DNA of 64,000 nucleotides, from contig JAENZD010000001.1 of the NCBI GenBank assembly GCA_016841445.1, positions 620,001-684,000 on the forward strand, in the 5' to 3' direction. A model generated the notes under the pieces. It saw only the letters and a program-made list of their open reading frames with translations. It was not told the DNA's origin and made no database searches. Both the position numbers and the translations under genes were made by a program. The stretch is from Anaerolineaceae bacterium. GTDB lineage: Bacteria > Chloroflexota > Anaerolineae > Anaerolineales > Anaerolineaceae. Of the stretch, positions 36,321 to 45,097 are shown one piece after another. How positions within the stretch are numbered: position 1 is the first letter of the stretch; each line of letters opens with the position of its first letter.

Positions 36321-36433
36321 GTGGGATCAGCTTTCAGCTTTCACCTTTGAGCTTTGAGCTGAGTCTCCCATCGCCTTGCAGGATTCAAAGGCAGAAAACG
36401 CATTATTAAAAATTTGTGCCATTAAATAATCAG

Positions 36434-36506
36434 CGCCCCCGGAGCGATTCGAACGCTCAACCTACTGATTCGAAGTCAGGTACTCTGTCCATTGAGCTAC
36501 GGGGGC
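36434..36506 (-). tRNA. tRNA-Arg (anticodon TCG)
   Basis: Minus-strand cloverleaf: acceptor GCCCCCG/CGGGGGC, D arm GCTC-GAGT, anticodon loop CTTCGAA giving TCG, T arm GAGCG-TTCGAAT-CGCTC. The first anticodon-stem pair is a C/T mismatch. CCA is not encoded. It reads CGA codons (and other CGN by wobble). Its 3' end faces the repeat field and the AT-rich region. Confidence 0.93.
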
Positions 36507-36651
36507 GAGCAGGGATTATTATACCGCGATTTCACGGTCTGGGGCAATTAAGATTGCTTCGCAGGCTCACAAAGACAAGATGTAATTTGACCCCCGTGCA
36601 GGTTGCATTTATACTCAAGGCTTAATGTCATGATGATGTCTTTAGAGGTGA

Positions 36652-37848
36652 ATGATGAGTAAGAAATTCCGTTATCTGATCTTTGGGCTGCTGTATTTCA
36701 TTCAGGGCGCGATCCTGAGCTATTTCACCGGTTTCAACGGCATCTACCTGCTTGATTTTGGGGTGAGCATGAAGCGGGTCGGCCTGATTGGGCTGATCGG
36801 GATGACGCCGTTCGTGCTCAAGATCTTCCTGGGTATCCTCTCAGACCGGGTCAGCCTGTTCAATAAGGGATTTCGCAAGCCCTATATCCTGCTGGGTGTG
36901 CTCCTTCAGATCGTGACCCTGGTCCTGGTACCGTTCATCAACCCCGGGACGCATTTCTCGTTGTATGCCCTCTTAGGGTTCATCATGATGACGGGCATGG
37001 CGCTCTACGACACCACCACGGACGGCCTGGCGCTGGATACGACCCCCAAGGATGAACAGGGCACGATCCAGGGTCTGATGGTCGGTGGACGCGCCCTGGG
37101 AGTCACCGTGATCAGCATCTTTTTCGGCTTTCTGGCTGAATTCATTAACTGGTATTATGCTTTCTGGTCGCTGGCATTGATCAGCCTGGTGGTCTTGGTC
37201 TTGGCATTCTTCATCAAGGAGGCACCGGAACGGGAGCGGTTGGCCTTTGACTGGTCGGCCTTCAAAGCGTTGGGCAGGAAGAAAATCCTGAGTCTGGCCC
37301 TGTTAGGTGCGCTCTATTCCTTCATCATAAATTCTGTGGCTGAGATCATGAACCCTTTTTTCAGCGAGAAGTTCACCATCACAGCTTTTATCGCCGGCCT
37401 GTATTCAGCCGTTTGGGGGCTGGGGATCATTATCGGCGGCCTTCTGGGCGGCAAGGGCTCGGATCGGTTGGGCCACCGCAAATCCGTTTTTTATGCGCTG
37501 ATCATCTCCACGGTTTCAATTTTACTTTTCCTGATCGTGCCGAATGAATGGATTGCTTTTGGGATTGCGTTGGTTTTTGGGTTCGCCTTTGGGTTTTATG
37601 AGACGGTCTATTTCGCGGCTTCGATGGCTCGCACGGATCCACGCATCGCTGCTTCGATGTTCTCAATTTTGATGGCGATAGCCAACATCGGCACGGGGAT
37701 CGGGCTTGCGGTGACAGGTTCACTGGTCGATGGGACGGGTTATATTAATACATTTTTGATCATTGCAGGATTGAACCTGCTGGCATTGCCGCTCATCCCG
37801 GTCGTGTTTGGCAGAGGGGCCAAAGCTGCGGACGGAGTCCATTTATAA
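36652..37848 (+). CDS. Major facilitator superfamily transporter
   Basis: 398 residues with about 12 transmembrane helices. The loop between helices 2 and 3 is GILSDRVSLFNKGFRKPY, the MFS motif A region (GxLSDR...GRRP-like), repeated in the second half as GGKGSDRLGHRKSV. ALYDTTTDGLALDT in helix 4 is reminiscent of the AmpG/folate-biopterin subgroups. The substrate cannot be read. GAGGTGA precedes the ATG. Stand-alone gene after the tRNA. Confidence 0.88.
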   Translation: MMSKKFRYLIFGLLYFIQGAILSYFTGFNGIYLLDFGVSMKRVGLIGLIGMTPFVLKIFLGILSDRVSLFNKGFRKPYILLGVLLQIVTLVLVPFINPGTHFSLYALLGFIMMTGMALYDTTTDGLALDTTPKDEQGTIQGLMVGGRALGVTVISIFFGFLAEFINWYYAFWSLALISLVVLVLAFFIKEAPERERLAFDWSAFKALGRKKILSLALLGALYSFIINSVAEIMNPFFSEKFTITAFIAGLYSAVWGLGIIIGGLLGGKGSDRLGHRKSVFYALIISTVSILLFLIVPNEWIAFGIALVFGFAFGFYETVYFAASMARTDPRIAASMFSILMAIANIGTGIGLAVTGSLVDGTGYINTFLIIAGLNLLALPLIPVVFGRGAKAADGVHL

Positions 37849-38116
37849 AGAAATTCTCGAAAACTTTTCTTGAACAATCCCAGTCGTGGATAAACGTCAA
37901 CTGATTGCGATCGCACCATATTTATGTGTGTCAATGCTGGATGGAGATGCTACGAGGATTGTTTTGAGTTTATGATTATCAAACGCAGGGTCGAGGCACG
38001 CCTCGCCCCTCCCTCACCTCAATCCTCTCCCCCCAATGGGAGGCGAGGAGGAAAATTAATTCTACTCGAATAGTTGTCGAGATTTGTGTAGTTCAAGTGT
38101 CAAGCTGTGTCTAGAA

Positions 38117-38233
38117 CCCTCTCCCTTTCAAGCTGACCGACGTCACTCAAAGAGTGCTCTTCGAGCAAGTCGGATCAGCGAAGTGTAAAGGCTCAAGAGA
38201 GCCTCACCAAAGGGAGAGGGCAGGGTGAGGGTT
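38117..38233. repeat. Cloverleaf-like intergenic repeat, copy 2
   Basis: About 115 bases nearly identical to 17391-17505, in the same orientation. The few differences are concentrated at one single-strand position (GTGTAAAGG versus GTGGAAAGG) and beside the outer stem (TCACCAAAGGG versus TTACAAGGG), so the paired arms are kept. Confidence 0.85.
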
Positions 38234-38271
38234 CCTCATTTGTTACAATTACAGGTTTTGCCCTCTTATAA

Positions 38272-38310
38272 AATATCAAAAAAAACAGGCTGATAAGTGC
38301 ATCAGCCTGT
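38272..38310 (-). terminator. Rho-independent terminator of the opp operon
   Basis: A perfect 10-bp stem (ACAGGCTGAT...ATCAGCCTGT, 38285-38310, loop of six) followed on the minus strand by a T-rich tract (the A-run 38278-38285). It lies 22 bases after the oppF stop. Confidence 0.85.
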
Positions 38311-38332
38311 GGCATTGATAGACATCTAGTTC

Positions 38333-39367
38333 CTATTTATCCAGAAACAGCTCCGCAAAGTGGCAGGCGGCGACATGCCCGGGGCGAAGTTCCCTTAACA
38401 ACGGTTCTTCTTTGGCACAAATCTTTTTGGCATAGGGGCAGCGTGGGTGGTAGCGGCAGCCTGACGGTGGGTGGATCGGGTTGGGGATCTCACCTCTCGG
38501 CATGGGTTCCTTGCGGCGCTCATGAGGATCAGGTACCGGAACAGCCGCTAACAGGGCGATGGTGTAGGGGTGCAGGGGATGGGCGTAAACCTCGCGCAGG
38601 TCTGCCATTTCGACGATCTTCCCAAGGTACAGGATTGCGATCCGGTCACAGATGTACTTTGCTGTAGCCAGGTCATGGGTGATGAAAAGATAGGTCAGAT
38701 TAAATTCCTGTTTTAACTGCACCATCAGGTCCAGTAGCAGTGCTCTGACGCTCACATCCGCCATAGCGATCGGTTCGTCCGCCAAAATGAGGTCAGGTTT
38801 GGTGACCAGCGCCCGGGCAATGACCACACGCTGGCGCTGACCGCCAGAGATCTGGTGGGGGTATTTATTGTAGAAGAACAGGGCAGGGGTCAGTCCGACC
38901 TTTTCCATAATATCAAGCACAATATCCCGGTGTTGATCACTGGTTTCAGGATAGTGGATCTTTAACCCCTGGATGATTGCATCGCCAAGGGACATACGTG
39001 GATTTAAAGAAGCCAACGGGTCCTGGAAGATGACCTGCATCCGGCGGCGTAGTTTTCTTAACGCTTCTCCACTGAGGGTTGATAAGTCAATGCCATCGAA
39101 GATGACTTCACCTTCTGTTTTTTCTTCCAGTCCAATCGCAACACGTCCGATGGTGGTTTTGCCGCTCCCAGATTCACCAGCCAAACCCAGCACCTCTCCG
39201 CGTTTGATTTTGAATGAAACCCCGTCCACAGCGCGGACATATTCTCGGTCTTTATTGAAGATTTGTCCCAAGAAAGTGGTGGGAACGGGAAAGTACTTCT
39301 TCAGATTGGTAATTTCAACAAGGTAGTCATTTTGTTGCTGTTTTTCATTCATAGGTTCACCTGTCAT
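38333..39367 (-). CDS. oppF: Oligopeptide ABC importer ATPase OppF
   Basis: 344 residues; the start overlaps the oppD stop as ATGA (a second ATG five codons later has AGGTGA before it). Powers peptide uptake together with OppD. Walker A GESGSGKTT, Q-loop VIFQDPLASLNPR, signature SGGQRQR, Walker B LILADEP. The C-terminal OppD/F extension contains CRYHPRCPYA...C, the cysteine pattern that binds an iron-sulfur cluster in this subfamily. Confidence 0.93.
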   Translation of the reverse strand: MTGEPMNEKQQQNDYLVEITNLKKYFPVPTTFLGQIFNKDREYVRAVDGVSFKIKRGEVLGLAGESGSGKTTIGRVAIGLEEKTEGEVIFDGIDLSTLSGEALRKLRRRMQVIFQDPLASLNPRMSLGDAIIQGLKIHYPETSDQHRDIVLDIMEKVGLTPALFFYNKYPHQISGGQRQRVVIARALVTKPDLILADEPIAMADVSVRALLLDLMVQLKQEFNLTYLFITHDLATAKYICDRIAILYLGKIVEMADLREVYAHPLHPYTIALLAAVPVPDPHERRKEPMPRGEIPNPIHPPSGCRYHPRCPYAKKICAKEEPLLRELRPGHVAACHFAELFLDK

Positions 39368-40377
39368 GATGCCACCTTAATGGTTGGTTCTTCTTTTTCC
39401 GGGTGATCAAAATAAAGCCAGCATTTCACCAGCCTTCCGGATGCAACTTCGTCCAGCGGCGGCTCAATCTTCTCACAGATGGGCATGGCGTATGGGCAGC
39501 GGGGATGATAACGGCATCCGCTGGGTGGGTGGGTCAGGTTTGGGGGCTCCCCAGCCATCTTATACAGCTCTTCTTCATCCTCCAGCTTAATATTAGGAAT
39601 GGACTGTAGCAACCCTTTCGTATAAGGGTGCAGCGGGGCATCAAAGAGCGGTTCGACATCCGCAATTTCTGCGATGGACCCCGCGTACATGACGGCTACC
39701 CGGTCCGACAGCTCTGCCACCAGGGCAATGTTGTGGGTGATAACCAGTAAAGATACACCGAACTCTTCCTGAATATCCCTGAGCTGGTCTGCCAGTTTGG
39801 CTTCCACGATCACATCCAGGGAGGTAGTCGCTTCATCTGCGACGATCAAGTCTGCGTTCAACACGAGCCCCAGCCCAACCATCACCCGCTGGCGCATCCC
39901 ACCTGAAAGTTGGTGGGGGTAGCTGTTCATCCGGCGTTTCTGGATACCGAGTTTACGGATCAAAGATCCAGCCCGTTCAAGGGCATCTTCTTTTTTAGTT
40001 TTTGGTTCGTGAACCTGGATGGCTTCTATAACATGCTCATCAACCCTTTGTACGGGATTTAACGAGGTCATTGGGTCCTGGAAGATCATGCTGACCTTGC
40101 GGCCGCGAAAATCTCGCATCTGCTTTTGGTCATAGGTCATGATATCTTCGCCATCAAAGATGATTTGTCCCCCAGTGATATGCCCGGGTGGTTCGATCAT
40201 CCGCATCAGGGCTTTTCCCATGGTGCTCTTGCCGCATCCGCTTTCACCGACCAATCCCAGGATTTCACCTTTGAAGATATCAAACGATACTTTATCCACA
40301 GCACTAACCGGCCCCAACCTTGAGTTGTAGGTGACGGATAGGTCTCTAATTTGCATTAAAACGTCTTTATCAGTCAT
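39364..40377 (-). CDS. oppD: Oligopeptide ABC importer ATPase OppD
   Basis: 337 residues from the ATG at 40377, two bases after the oppC stop; a longer open frame reaches into oppC but is unlikely. Walker A GESGCGKST, Q-loop MIFQDPMTSLNP, signature LSGGMRQR, then LIVADEATTSLDV, where the usual DEPTT is DEATT (a common OppD/DppD variant). The C-terminal CRYHPRCPYAMPIC motif matches the cluster-binding tail of OppF. Overlaps oppF. Confidence 0.93.
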   Translation of the reverse strand: MTDKDVLMQIRDLSVTYNSRLGPVSAVDKVSFDIFKGEILGLVGESGCGKSTMGKALMRMIEPPGHITGGQIIFDGEDIMTYDQKQMRDFRGRKVSMIFQDPMTSLNPVQRVDEHVIEAIQVHEPKTKKEDALERAGSLIRKLGIQKRRMNSYPHQLSGGMRQRVMVGLGLVLNADLIVADEATTSLDVIVEAKLADQLRDIQEEFGVSLLVITHNIALVAELSDRVAVMYAGSIAEIADVEPLFDAPLHPYTKGLLQSIPNIKLEDEEELYKMAGEPPNLTHPPSGCRYHPRCPYAMPICEKIEPPLDEVASGRLVKCWLYFDHPEKEEPTIKVAS

Positions 40378-40379
40378 GT

Positions 40380-41651
40380 CTATCTCTCCGTGAGGCGCGG
40401 ATTGAGGATTTCTGAGAGGCTTTCCCCCAGCATACTGAAGGAAAGGGTTACAAGGGTCACCATTAAACCGGGAAAGGTGATCAACCACCAGGCACGCCGG
40501 ATATAATCCTGGCCTCGGGCTAGATCAATGCCCCAGTCCGGGGTATCTGGTGGGAGGCCGAAGCCTAAAAAGCTCAACCCGGCTTCGGTCAGGATGGCAT
40601 CGCCAACATTGACAGAGAAGATGATCACCACTGAGGGTATCACATTGGGAAAGATGTATTTTGTGAGGATCTTCCACCATGAAGTGCCCAGGCTGCGAGC
40701 TGCCTCTACATATAATTCCTTTTTAACCGTCAGGGTTTGGCCCCGCACGATCCTGAAATAAGTTGGGATGTATAGGACTGCGATGGAAACAATGATATTC
40801 CCAATGCCAGCTCCCAGCACCGCAGCAATCGCAATCGCAAGGATCAAACCCGGGAAGGAATAGAGGCTGTCCATAATGAGGGTCAGTACCCGGTCAAAGG
40901 GACCGCCGGCAAAACCGCTGATCAAACCCAGTGGAACGCCGATCACAAAAGACGCCAGTGCAGAACTCAACCCGACGATCAGGGCAATGCGTGTGCCCCA
41001 AATGATACGGCTGAATATATCCTGTCCGATCTGGTTGGTGCCGAAGATAAAACCGCGATCTGATTCTTCCCGAAGCGTTCCTGCAATCTGAAGAGCAGGA
41101 TAGCTGTCAAGTATATCACCTAGTTCTTCGGGGGATGCAATAAAGCCATCAATCTCACCAGCGGCCAGGGTGTCCAGGCCTTCTTCGAGCGTTTCATAGC
41201 GTTTCTGGCGAGGCTGATACCGAACACCTTCGGGTGCAGTTTCATTTAGTTCATCGACAGCCTCCCGAAATGCCTGGCTGGCAGTACTCCCTACAATAAA
41301 ACCAATATTATTCGTCTTATCGGCGATATCCCGTAGGACGATATCGCCGCTTTCGACTGATGAAACCAGTAAAAAAGAAGCAGGTGGTTCACCGGGTGAA
41401 AGTAATGAAGGTCCGACTTCAGCCCGGGGGTCATATGGGGCGAACCACTGTGGAAAGATACCCACAATAATGATAAACACCAGCAAGACAGCGCTGATGG
41501 CTACGAACCACCAGTCTCCGCCATACCACTTCCGTGCAATGAATAAGCGGCGGACAAACCCAACCTTATCCAGATCCAAGAGCCATTGCGGCGCCGCTTC
41601 TGATTCTGTGAAGGTATGTTGATCCGGCTTTGATTTCAATGGTTTTTTCAT
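40380..41651 (-). CDS. oppC: Oligopeptide permease OppC with an inserted binding-protein-like lobe
   Basis: 423 residues, about 100 longer than usual. After the first transmembrane helix (about 48-68) the normal sequence FAPYDP leads within a few residues to FGTDxxGRDIFSR. Here FAPYDP (70-75) and FGTNQIGQDIFSR (203-215) are separated by an extracytoplasmic insert (about 84-200). It reads IGFIVGSTASQAFREAV...LEEGLDTLAAGEIDGFIASPE, the pattern of one lobe of a type-2 periplasmic binding protein (SBP_bac_3-like). The permease core with the coupling motif EAARSLGTSWW-x-IL-x-x-I-x-P is intact, so it should be active. Confidence 0.9.
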   Translation of the reverse strand: MKKPLKSKPDQHTFTESEAAPQWLLDLDKVGFVRRLFIARKWYGGDWWFVAISAVLLVFIIIVGIFPQWFAPYDPRAEVGPSLLSPGEPPASFLLVSSVESGDIVLRDIADKTNNIGFIVGSTASQAFREAVDELNETAPEGVRYQPRQKRYETLEEGLDTLAAGEIDGFIASPEELGDILDSYPALQIAGTLREESDRGFIFGTNQIGQDIFSRIIWGTRIALIVGLSSALASFVIGVPLGLISGFAGGPFDRVLTLIMDSLYSFPGLILAIAIAAVLGAGIGNIIVSIAVLYIPTYFRIVRGQTLTVKKELYVEAARSLGTSWWKILTKYIFPNVIPSVVIIFSVNVGDAILTEAGLSFLGFGLPPDTPDWGIDLARGQDYIRRAWWLITFPGLMVTLVTLSFSMLGESLSEILNPRLTER

Positions 41652-41680
41652 ATAACTTCTCTCAGTTCTTTTTCCTCAGG

Positions 41681-42703
41681 CTAATAACGAATTCGAGGAT
41701 CAATAAAGGCATACAGAACATCCATCAACAAGCTGATCAGGGCAACAAATAACGCAAAAACGGCAATGGTTGCTTGAACAGCCGTGTAATCACGCAGTTG
41801 AATCCGTTCCACCAGGTAGCGTCCAACACCAGGCCATGAGAATGTGGTTTCGGTCAAAACCGCACCCGCCAGGAGAATAGCAAACTGAAGACCTAACAAA
41901 GTCATGATTGGGATGAAAGTATTGCGCAGCGCATGTTTGTAAGTCAGTCGGTTTTCAGGAATTCCGCGGGCACGACCAGAGACGATAAAATCGGACTGCA
42001 GCATTTCTATCATGTTTACGCGAGTCAGGCGAACGAATACGCCGGATAAAGCAAGCCCAAGTGTGAGGGAAGGTAGAACAAGGTGGAGCAGTACTGATCC
42101 CAATGCTGGCCAGTTTTGGCTCAGGATTGCATCGATTGTATAGAAATTTGTACGGGAATTAAAATTAACCAGCATCAGGGTATCCATTCTGCCGGAAAGA
42201 GGCAAGATAGGAATCCTGACCGAAAAAATAATCTGAAATAATAGCCCCATAAAAAAGACCGGGATAGAATACATGATGATGCTTAATAAACGAATGGAGT
42301 AATCAATTGGTTTCTTTCGGTTTTTTGCAGCAAACGCGCCTGAAAATATACCGATTATGGCAGTGAAAGTGATGGCAGGAATGGTCAGCTCAATCGTCGC
42401 AGGTAATCTTTCACCCAATTCATCCCTAATTGGGCGTTCTCCCTGTGTAAGGGCATTGCCAAAATCCAATGTGATCATGTCCCATAAAAAATCAAAATAC
42501 TGAACATATAGTGGCCGGTTCAACCCCAGGCGTTCACGAATGTCGTTGGCTTGTTCTTCACTTACACGCGGGCCTAACTGTGACCGGATCGGATCTCCGG
42601 GAAGCACCCGCATGATAAAAAAGATAATGGTGACCAGGATCAACACCATGGGGATTGTCAGCAATAAGCGGGTTATAAGGAATCTACGCAATGATGTAGA
42701 CAT
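41681..42703 (-). CDS. oppB: Oligopeptide permease OppB
   Basis: 340 residues, six transmembrane helices: one at the N-terminus (about 8-30), a large extracytoplasmic loop, then five in the permease core. MRVLPGDPI, RERLGLNRPLYVQY and DFGNAL are conserved OppB/DppB marks. The coupling loop is ARGIPENRLTYKHALRN. Length is normal, in contrast to its partner OppC. It lies 29 bases upstream of oppC. Confidence 0.93.
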   Translation of the reverse strand: MSTSLRRFLITRLLLTIPMVLILVTIIFFIMRVLPGDPIRSQLGPRVSEEQANDIRERLGLNRPLYVQYFDFLWDMITLDFGNALTQGERPIRDELGERLPATIELTIPAITFTAIIGIFSGAFAAKNRKKPIDYSIRLLSIIMYSIPVFFMGLLFQIIFSVRIPILPLSGRMDTLMLVNFNSRTNFYTIDAILSQNWPALGSVLLHLVLPSLTLGLALSGVFVRLTRVNMIEMLQSDFIVSGRARGIPENRLTYKHALRNTFIPIMTLLGLQFAILLAGAVLTETTFSWPGVGRYLVERIQLRDYTAVQATIAVFALFVALISLLMDVLYAFIDPRIRY

Positions 42704-42851
42704 AGAAATGCTCCCTTAACTTCTGTTGTGCAACTGGGGGCAAGGTTTCCCTCGCCCCCAGGTAAATTTACTACTTCTCTGATTTTACTATAGGTTAGCT
42801 AATATTCTTGCATTGATCATAACTAACCTATAGTGGAAAACAATTTATTTA

Positions 42852-44564
42852 CTATTCCTCAACGAGGAATGTGTGGTTGAAAACCATGTAGCGTAAAGCA
42901 GGTGCTTCAATTTTGTCGGTTATAACGCCTTCAACATCCATTAATCGGATAGATTCAACGGGACCGAGCGTGCGCCAGGCAATATCAATCTCACCGGTTT
43001 CAACAGCGTTCGACATGGTAGTTGGGTCAGCGAAGTAACGAATGATCACATTCGGGATCAAAGGTGCTTCACCGAAATATTCGGGGTTAGCTTCCAGGAC
43101 CATCTGCTCACCAACTGTATGAGAAACCATGCGATATGGACCAATGCCGTCAAGCGCTTCAGGGAACTGAACGATCTCGTCAGCAATGAAGTTCGCAGGA
43201 TTCGTTACCACGAAGGGGGCGGTCGCTGCTAATGCTGGGAAGAAACCAAAGGAATCTTTTAGATGGTAAACCACAGTTAGGTCATCCAGGGCTTCTACAC
43301 TATCCACATAAATCTGGACCAAACCAGAAACCTGGCCTTCAAGTGTATTGAGGCGATCCCAGGAATCAACATAGTTTTGGGCAGTTACAGCTGTGCCGTC
43401 TGCGAATTTTAGATCGTCGCGTAAAGTAAATGTGTAGGTTAAACCATCATCACTGACTTCAGGCATTGCTGCAGCAGCTGCAGGCACAAGTTCAGCCGTA
43501 CCGGGAACATAGCCCAGCAATGCTGCACCGGTGTTTTTGATGATCTCCCAGTCATGGGTCGCATATGCATCGCTGGCATCAAGGCTGTTGACCTCGTCAG
43601 TCGTACCGATGATGATGGTGTCAGAGCTACCTGAAGCAGGGGAGGCGCCTTCAGCGAAGTTGAGACCACTATACATGAACTCAAATGGCGCACCAATTTT
43701 AATGCCTTCCACACCTACCCGATAAGAAATAAACTCAGGTTCCCAGAACAAAGGGATGGTGGGGACATCTTCCGCGAACAGTTCACCAATTTGCTGGTAG
43801 AGGTCTTCGCGTTCAGCAGGGTCGGATGATGATGCGGCAGCAGTAAGCAAAGTATCCATCTCTTCATTGCAATAGTTCACACCATTGTCAGGTGACTGGA
43901 TGCAGGAAGCGAAGGGTGATAACCAGGTATCAGGATCAACAAAGTCCGGGAACCAGCCCAAAATGAAGAAAGGCAGCTCGCCAGCGACGAAGCCGTCGAC
44001 GTATTCAGCCCAGTTCATGCTGTTCAGGTTGACGGTGATCAGGCCGGTATCTTCAAGTTGTTCTTTGATAACCTGCATGACGTCTGCTGTGGTGGTGCCG
44101 TAGTGCTCAGGGGGATACCAAAGGTCGAATACGAACTTATTATCTGCGGTGTATCCTTCATCTGTCAGCAGTTGAATGGCCATGTCGAGGTCACGGGTTC
44201 CGTATTTATCAAGGAAGGGTTCTGTGGCATAGGGATAGCTTTCAGGAACCATATGATAAGCGGGGATGTTGCGACCTTCGAAGACACGGTCAACGATCAC
44301 TTCCCGATCGATGGCTGCTGCGATTGCCTCTCGGAGAGGTTGGGTCCACAGGTATTCCGGTTCTGTTTCGTCGGTTGTTTCAACCATTTCTTCAGTTTCT
44401 TCAACCATTTCTTCGGTTTCTTCGACGACTGCTTCGGTCTCTTCGACCATTTCCTCGGTTTCTTCAACCATTTCTTCAGTTTCGGCTGCTGGCTGGCATG
44501 CACCTAAAAGAATGCTGGCCATAACCAAAACGGCGAGTAAGACTAAAAACTTCTTTGTTTTCAT
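42852..44564 (-). CDS. oppA: Peptide-binding lipoprotein OppA, apparently circularly permuted
   Basis: 570 residues from the ATG at 44564 (AAGGAG six bases upstream). Lipobox LLGAC (Cys23), then a tandem acidic heptad repeat (EEMVEET, residues about 30-64). The SBP_bac_5 domain then appears in swapped order. Residues 71-303 match the C-terminal half of ordinary OppA/DppA (LREAIAAAIDREVIVDRVF..., GWFPDFVDPDTWL, NYCNEEMDTLL, DVPTIPLFW). A short Ser/Gly/Ala linker (304-314) follows. Residues 315-570 match the N-terminal half (IIIGTTDEVNSLDASDAY, VSDDGLTYTFTLRDDLKFADG, GIGPYRMV, ALRYMVFNHTF), and the protein ends there. Nothing is missing; the parts are only reordered. Confidence 0.9.
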   Translation of the reverse strand: MKTKKFLVLLAVLVMASILLGACQPAAETEEMVEETEEMVEETEAVVEETEEMVEETEEMVETTDETEPEYLWTQPLREAIAAAIDREVIVDRVFEGRNIPAYHMVPESYPYATEPFLDKYGTRDLDMAIQLLTDEGYTADNKFVFDLWYPPEHYGTTTADVMQVIKEQLEDTGLITVNLNSMNWAEYVDGFVAGELPFFILGWFPDFVDPDTWLSPFASCIQSPDNGVNYCNEEMDTLLTAAASSSDPAEREDLYQQIGELFAEDVPTIPLFWEPEFISYRVGVEGIKIGAPFEFMYSGLNFAEGASPASGSSDTIIIGTTDEVNSLDASDAYATHDWEIIKNTGAALLGYVPGTAELVPAAAAAMPEVSDDGLTYTFTLRDDLKFADGTAVTAQNYVDSWDRLNTLEGQVSGLVQIYVDSVEALDDLTVVYHLKDSFGFFPALAATAPFVVTNPANFIADEIVQFPEALDGIGPYRMVSHTVGEQMVLEANPEYFGEAPLIPNVIIRYFADPTTMSNAVETGEIDIAWRTLGPVESIRLMDVEGVITDKIEAPALRYMVFNHTFLVEE

Positions 44565-45014
44565 GTAATTCTCCTTCAAAATCGTGTAGTGGACTAAACT
44601 CTAGGGTTTTTATGTTATTTATTTTGTTTCTGACAACCACCTCCTTTAAAATCAATATGATTTGTGAGTTCGGTGTTTATGCCATTTATGGGTAGGGAAA
44701 ATCATTTCACCATAAAGGATTTCAATAAAAGACAAATGACAAAGGACTATTAATTTCAGCGTAGTGATAAATGAATAAAATGAAGAATTTTGTTGATCTC
44801 GTAAAATTATAATATTCAGTATACCCAATTTAGTGAATAATAATTAATTTTATCATTTTTACCATGATCTTGTGTTTTTTACATTAACATTGGGTTAATA
44901 GCGGCTCGTAATCAAAAAAATAGATCAAAAGTATTGGTTTTCACGAGATTTGATGTGTTATGTAGAATAATTAATGATCTAATATCTAAAATGTTAGAAA
45001 TATTAATATTGACC
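44565..45014. other. AT-rich divergent region between oppA and 45098
   Basis: About 450 bases, strongly AT-rich. It should hold the opp promoter on the minus strand, but no pair of hexamers stands out enough to list. AAAGGAGGTGG (minus strand, about 44637-44647) is an orphan ribosome-site-like word without a reading frame. Confidence 0.45.
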
Positions 45015-45060
45015 TTGACAATAATTAAAAATATGATATCATAACTTTAATTATTGTCAA
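45015..45060 (+). promoter_or_regulatory. 46-bp near-perfect palindrome overlapping a promoter
   Basis: TTGACAATAATTAAA (45015-45029) and its exact reverse complement at 45046-45060 flank a smaller palindrome TATGATATCATA. The left arm starts with a consensus -35 (TTGACA), and TATCAT 16 bases later can serve as -10. An operator that hides the promoter, or a phase-switch-like hairpin, are both possible. It sits 38 bases before the start at 45098. Confidence 0.65.
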
Positions 45061-45097
45061 ATGGAATTTTGTATCCTTAATTGAAAGGTAGTGAACA

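Larger units (their letters stand above)
34869..36433. other. 1.5-kb repeat field with no genes
   Basis: AT-rich leader to about 35000, then successive modular repeats (35072-35240, 35540-35775, 35940-36059, 36060-36320) with low-complexity words (CTATCAACTATCAGCTA at about 35255-35283, TTTCAGCTTTCACCTTTGAGCT at 36330-36358). ATTCGTTTCGGTTCGTTTTTATTTT occurs at about 35420 and, with small changes, at about 35807. Open frames across it are periodic artefacts of the repeats. Confidence 0.7.
37849..38332. other. Convergent intergenic region
   Basis: Contains GC-rich tract CACGCCTCGCCCCTCCCTCACC (about 37996), the cloverleaf-like repeat (38117-38233) and the terminator of the opp operon. No gene. 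Confidence 0.5.

Noticed and set aside
36056-36409. Open frame of 117 codons in the 87-bp repeats
   Set aside because: Periodic translation of non-coding repeats, with open frames on both strands and no ribosome site.
36434-36506. tRNA-Arg as attachment site of an island at 18.6-36.4 kb
   Set aside because: The tRNA 3' end faces the AT-rich region, but no copy of its 3' end was found near 18.5 kb and no integrase is present; only the short word CCCCCGGAGC is shared with the repeats.
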